Source: Bradyrhizobium sp. Tv2a-2 (lineage in GTDB: Bacteria > Pseudomonadota > Alphaproteobacteria > Rhizobiales > Xanthobacteraceae). From it: 64,000 nt of DNA. The stretch covers positions 275,712 through 339,711 of the forward strand of contig NZ_AXAI01000009.1 of assembly GCF_000472425.1 (NCBI RefSeq), in the 5' to 3' direction. The position numbers were made by a program, and so were the translations under genes. The notes under the pieces were generated by a model, which ran no database searches, had not been told where the DNA came from, and was given only the letters and a program-made list of their open reading frames with translations. Below, in pieces: positions 63,714 to 64,000 of the stretch. Within the stretch, counting starts at the first letter, position 1, and every line of letters starts with the position of its first letter.

Positions 63714-64000
63714 TGTGGAGCCTCAAGAGGTTATACCCGGCCAAGCCGAGCCTGCTGATTGGTGGTACAGACCCGATACTGCCATGAGGACGATGCCAAT
63801 TGTAGCGGTGGAGCCATCTTGGCAGCTCGGCGGCGCGTTCTCTTGAGGTGTTGTAGGCCTGGGCGTAAGCCCACTCGCGCAGGCTGGTTTGAATGAAGCG
63901 CTCGGCCTTGCCGTTGGTTTGTGGGGTGTAGGGCTTGGTGCGGATGTGTTTGAGGCCGAGGCGCTTGCAGGCCTTCTGGAAGGCAATGGATTTGTAGCAG
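63714..64000 (-). mobile_element. IS481-family insertion sequence, C-terminal end of transposase
   Basis: Read on the minus strand from the window edge, the sequence encodes LGLKHIRTKPYTPQTNGKAE and then RFIQTSLREWAYA, RYNWHRPHGSIG and a terminal ISRLGLAGYNLLRLH, the conserved end of IS481 transposases (rve domain with the catalytic Glu in the KAERF segment). The element end is placed at about 63714, where TGTGGAGCCTCAAGAGG begins, just after the dehydrogenase frame breaks. No stop codon lies at the element end, so the frame continues antisense through the dehydrogenase to 63094. The rest of the element lies beyond the window. Confidence 0.85.

Overview
The window is high-GC DNA from an alphaproteobacterium, most likely Bradyrhizobium or a close relative in the Nitrobacteraceae. 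This rests on gene content and codon use: a FeuP/FeuQ-like pair, an fdsGBACD formate dehydrogenase operon, a single-gene bacterial Ku, a full-length GlnE and an oxc/frc oxalate cluster. No rRNA, tRNA or CRISPR array was recognised. Most of the window reads as chromosomal backbone. The clearest mobile DNA is a decayed IS110 remnant near the left end and an IS481-type insertion at the right end.

Layout. 0-7.3 kb: end of a TAXI-type binding protein, IS110 debris, two small secreted proteins, a DUF1214/DUF1254 pair, a class A penicillin-binding protein and a YcgN-type cysteine-cluster protein. 7.4-17.7 kb: an MFS exporter, a soluble GAF histidine kinase with its receiver, an orphan ABC binding protein, a ThDP enzyme, a lone Flp pilin and Ku. 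17.9-28 kb: FeuPQ-like two-component pair, the ccmI-ccmE-ccmF-ccmH cytochrome c maturation operon and a DegP protease. 28.2-34.5 kb: response regulator, kinase and glnE overlapping end to end, then an AdaA-like regulator and a thioesterase. 34.5-41.6 kb: fdsGBACD (NAD-dependent formate dehydrogenase) with a divergent LysR regulator. 41.6-52.4 kb: a membrane-anchored hypothetical, a large autotransporter, a PAS histidine kinase, a CDF metal transporter, a quinone reductase and a nitronate monooxygenase-like enzyme. 52.4-61.2 kb: an oxalate regulon. 61.3-64 kb: VanZ-like protein, a two-subunit ThDP decarboxylase resembling sulfopyruvate decarboxylase, and a divergent 2-hydroxyacid dehydrogenase cut by the IS481 element.

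The most interesting system is the 52.4-61.2 kb oxalate regulon. The pathway genes are oxalyl-CoA decarboxylase (oxc), formyl-CoA:oxalate CoA-transferase (frc), an oxalate/formate antiporter-like MFS protein and an FCD-GntR regulator. Around them lie a fused ADP-forming acyl-CoA synthetase, a CBS-pair protein and an undescribed 46-residue protein. Five copies of one inverted repeat, TGGYAT-N5-ATGCCA, sit in the upstream regions, one for each transcription unit except that the divergent gntR/CoA-ligase region has two. This marks the CBS protein, the small protein and the CoA ligase as probable members of the regulon. Formate from oxalate would feed the fds enzyme encoded about 12 kb away, giving NADH and CO2.

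Coordinates of starts were chosen from ribosome-binding sites, overlaps and family lengths. All functional names come from reading motifs by eye; no database search was run.
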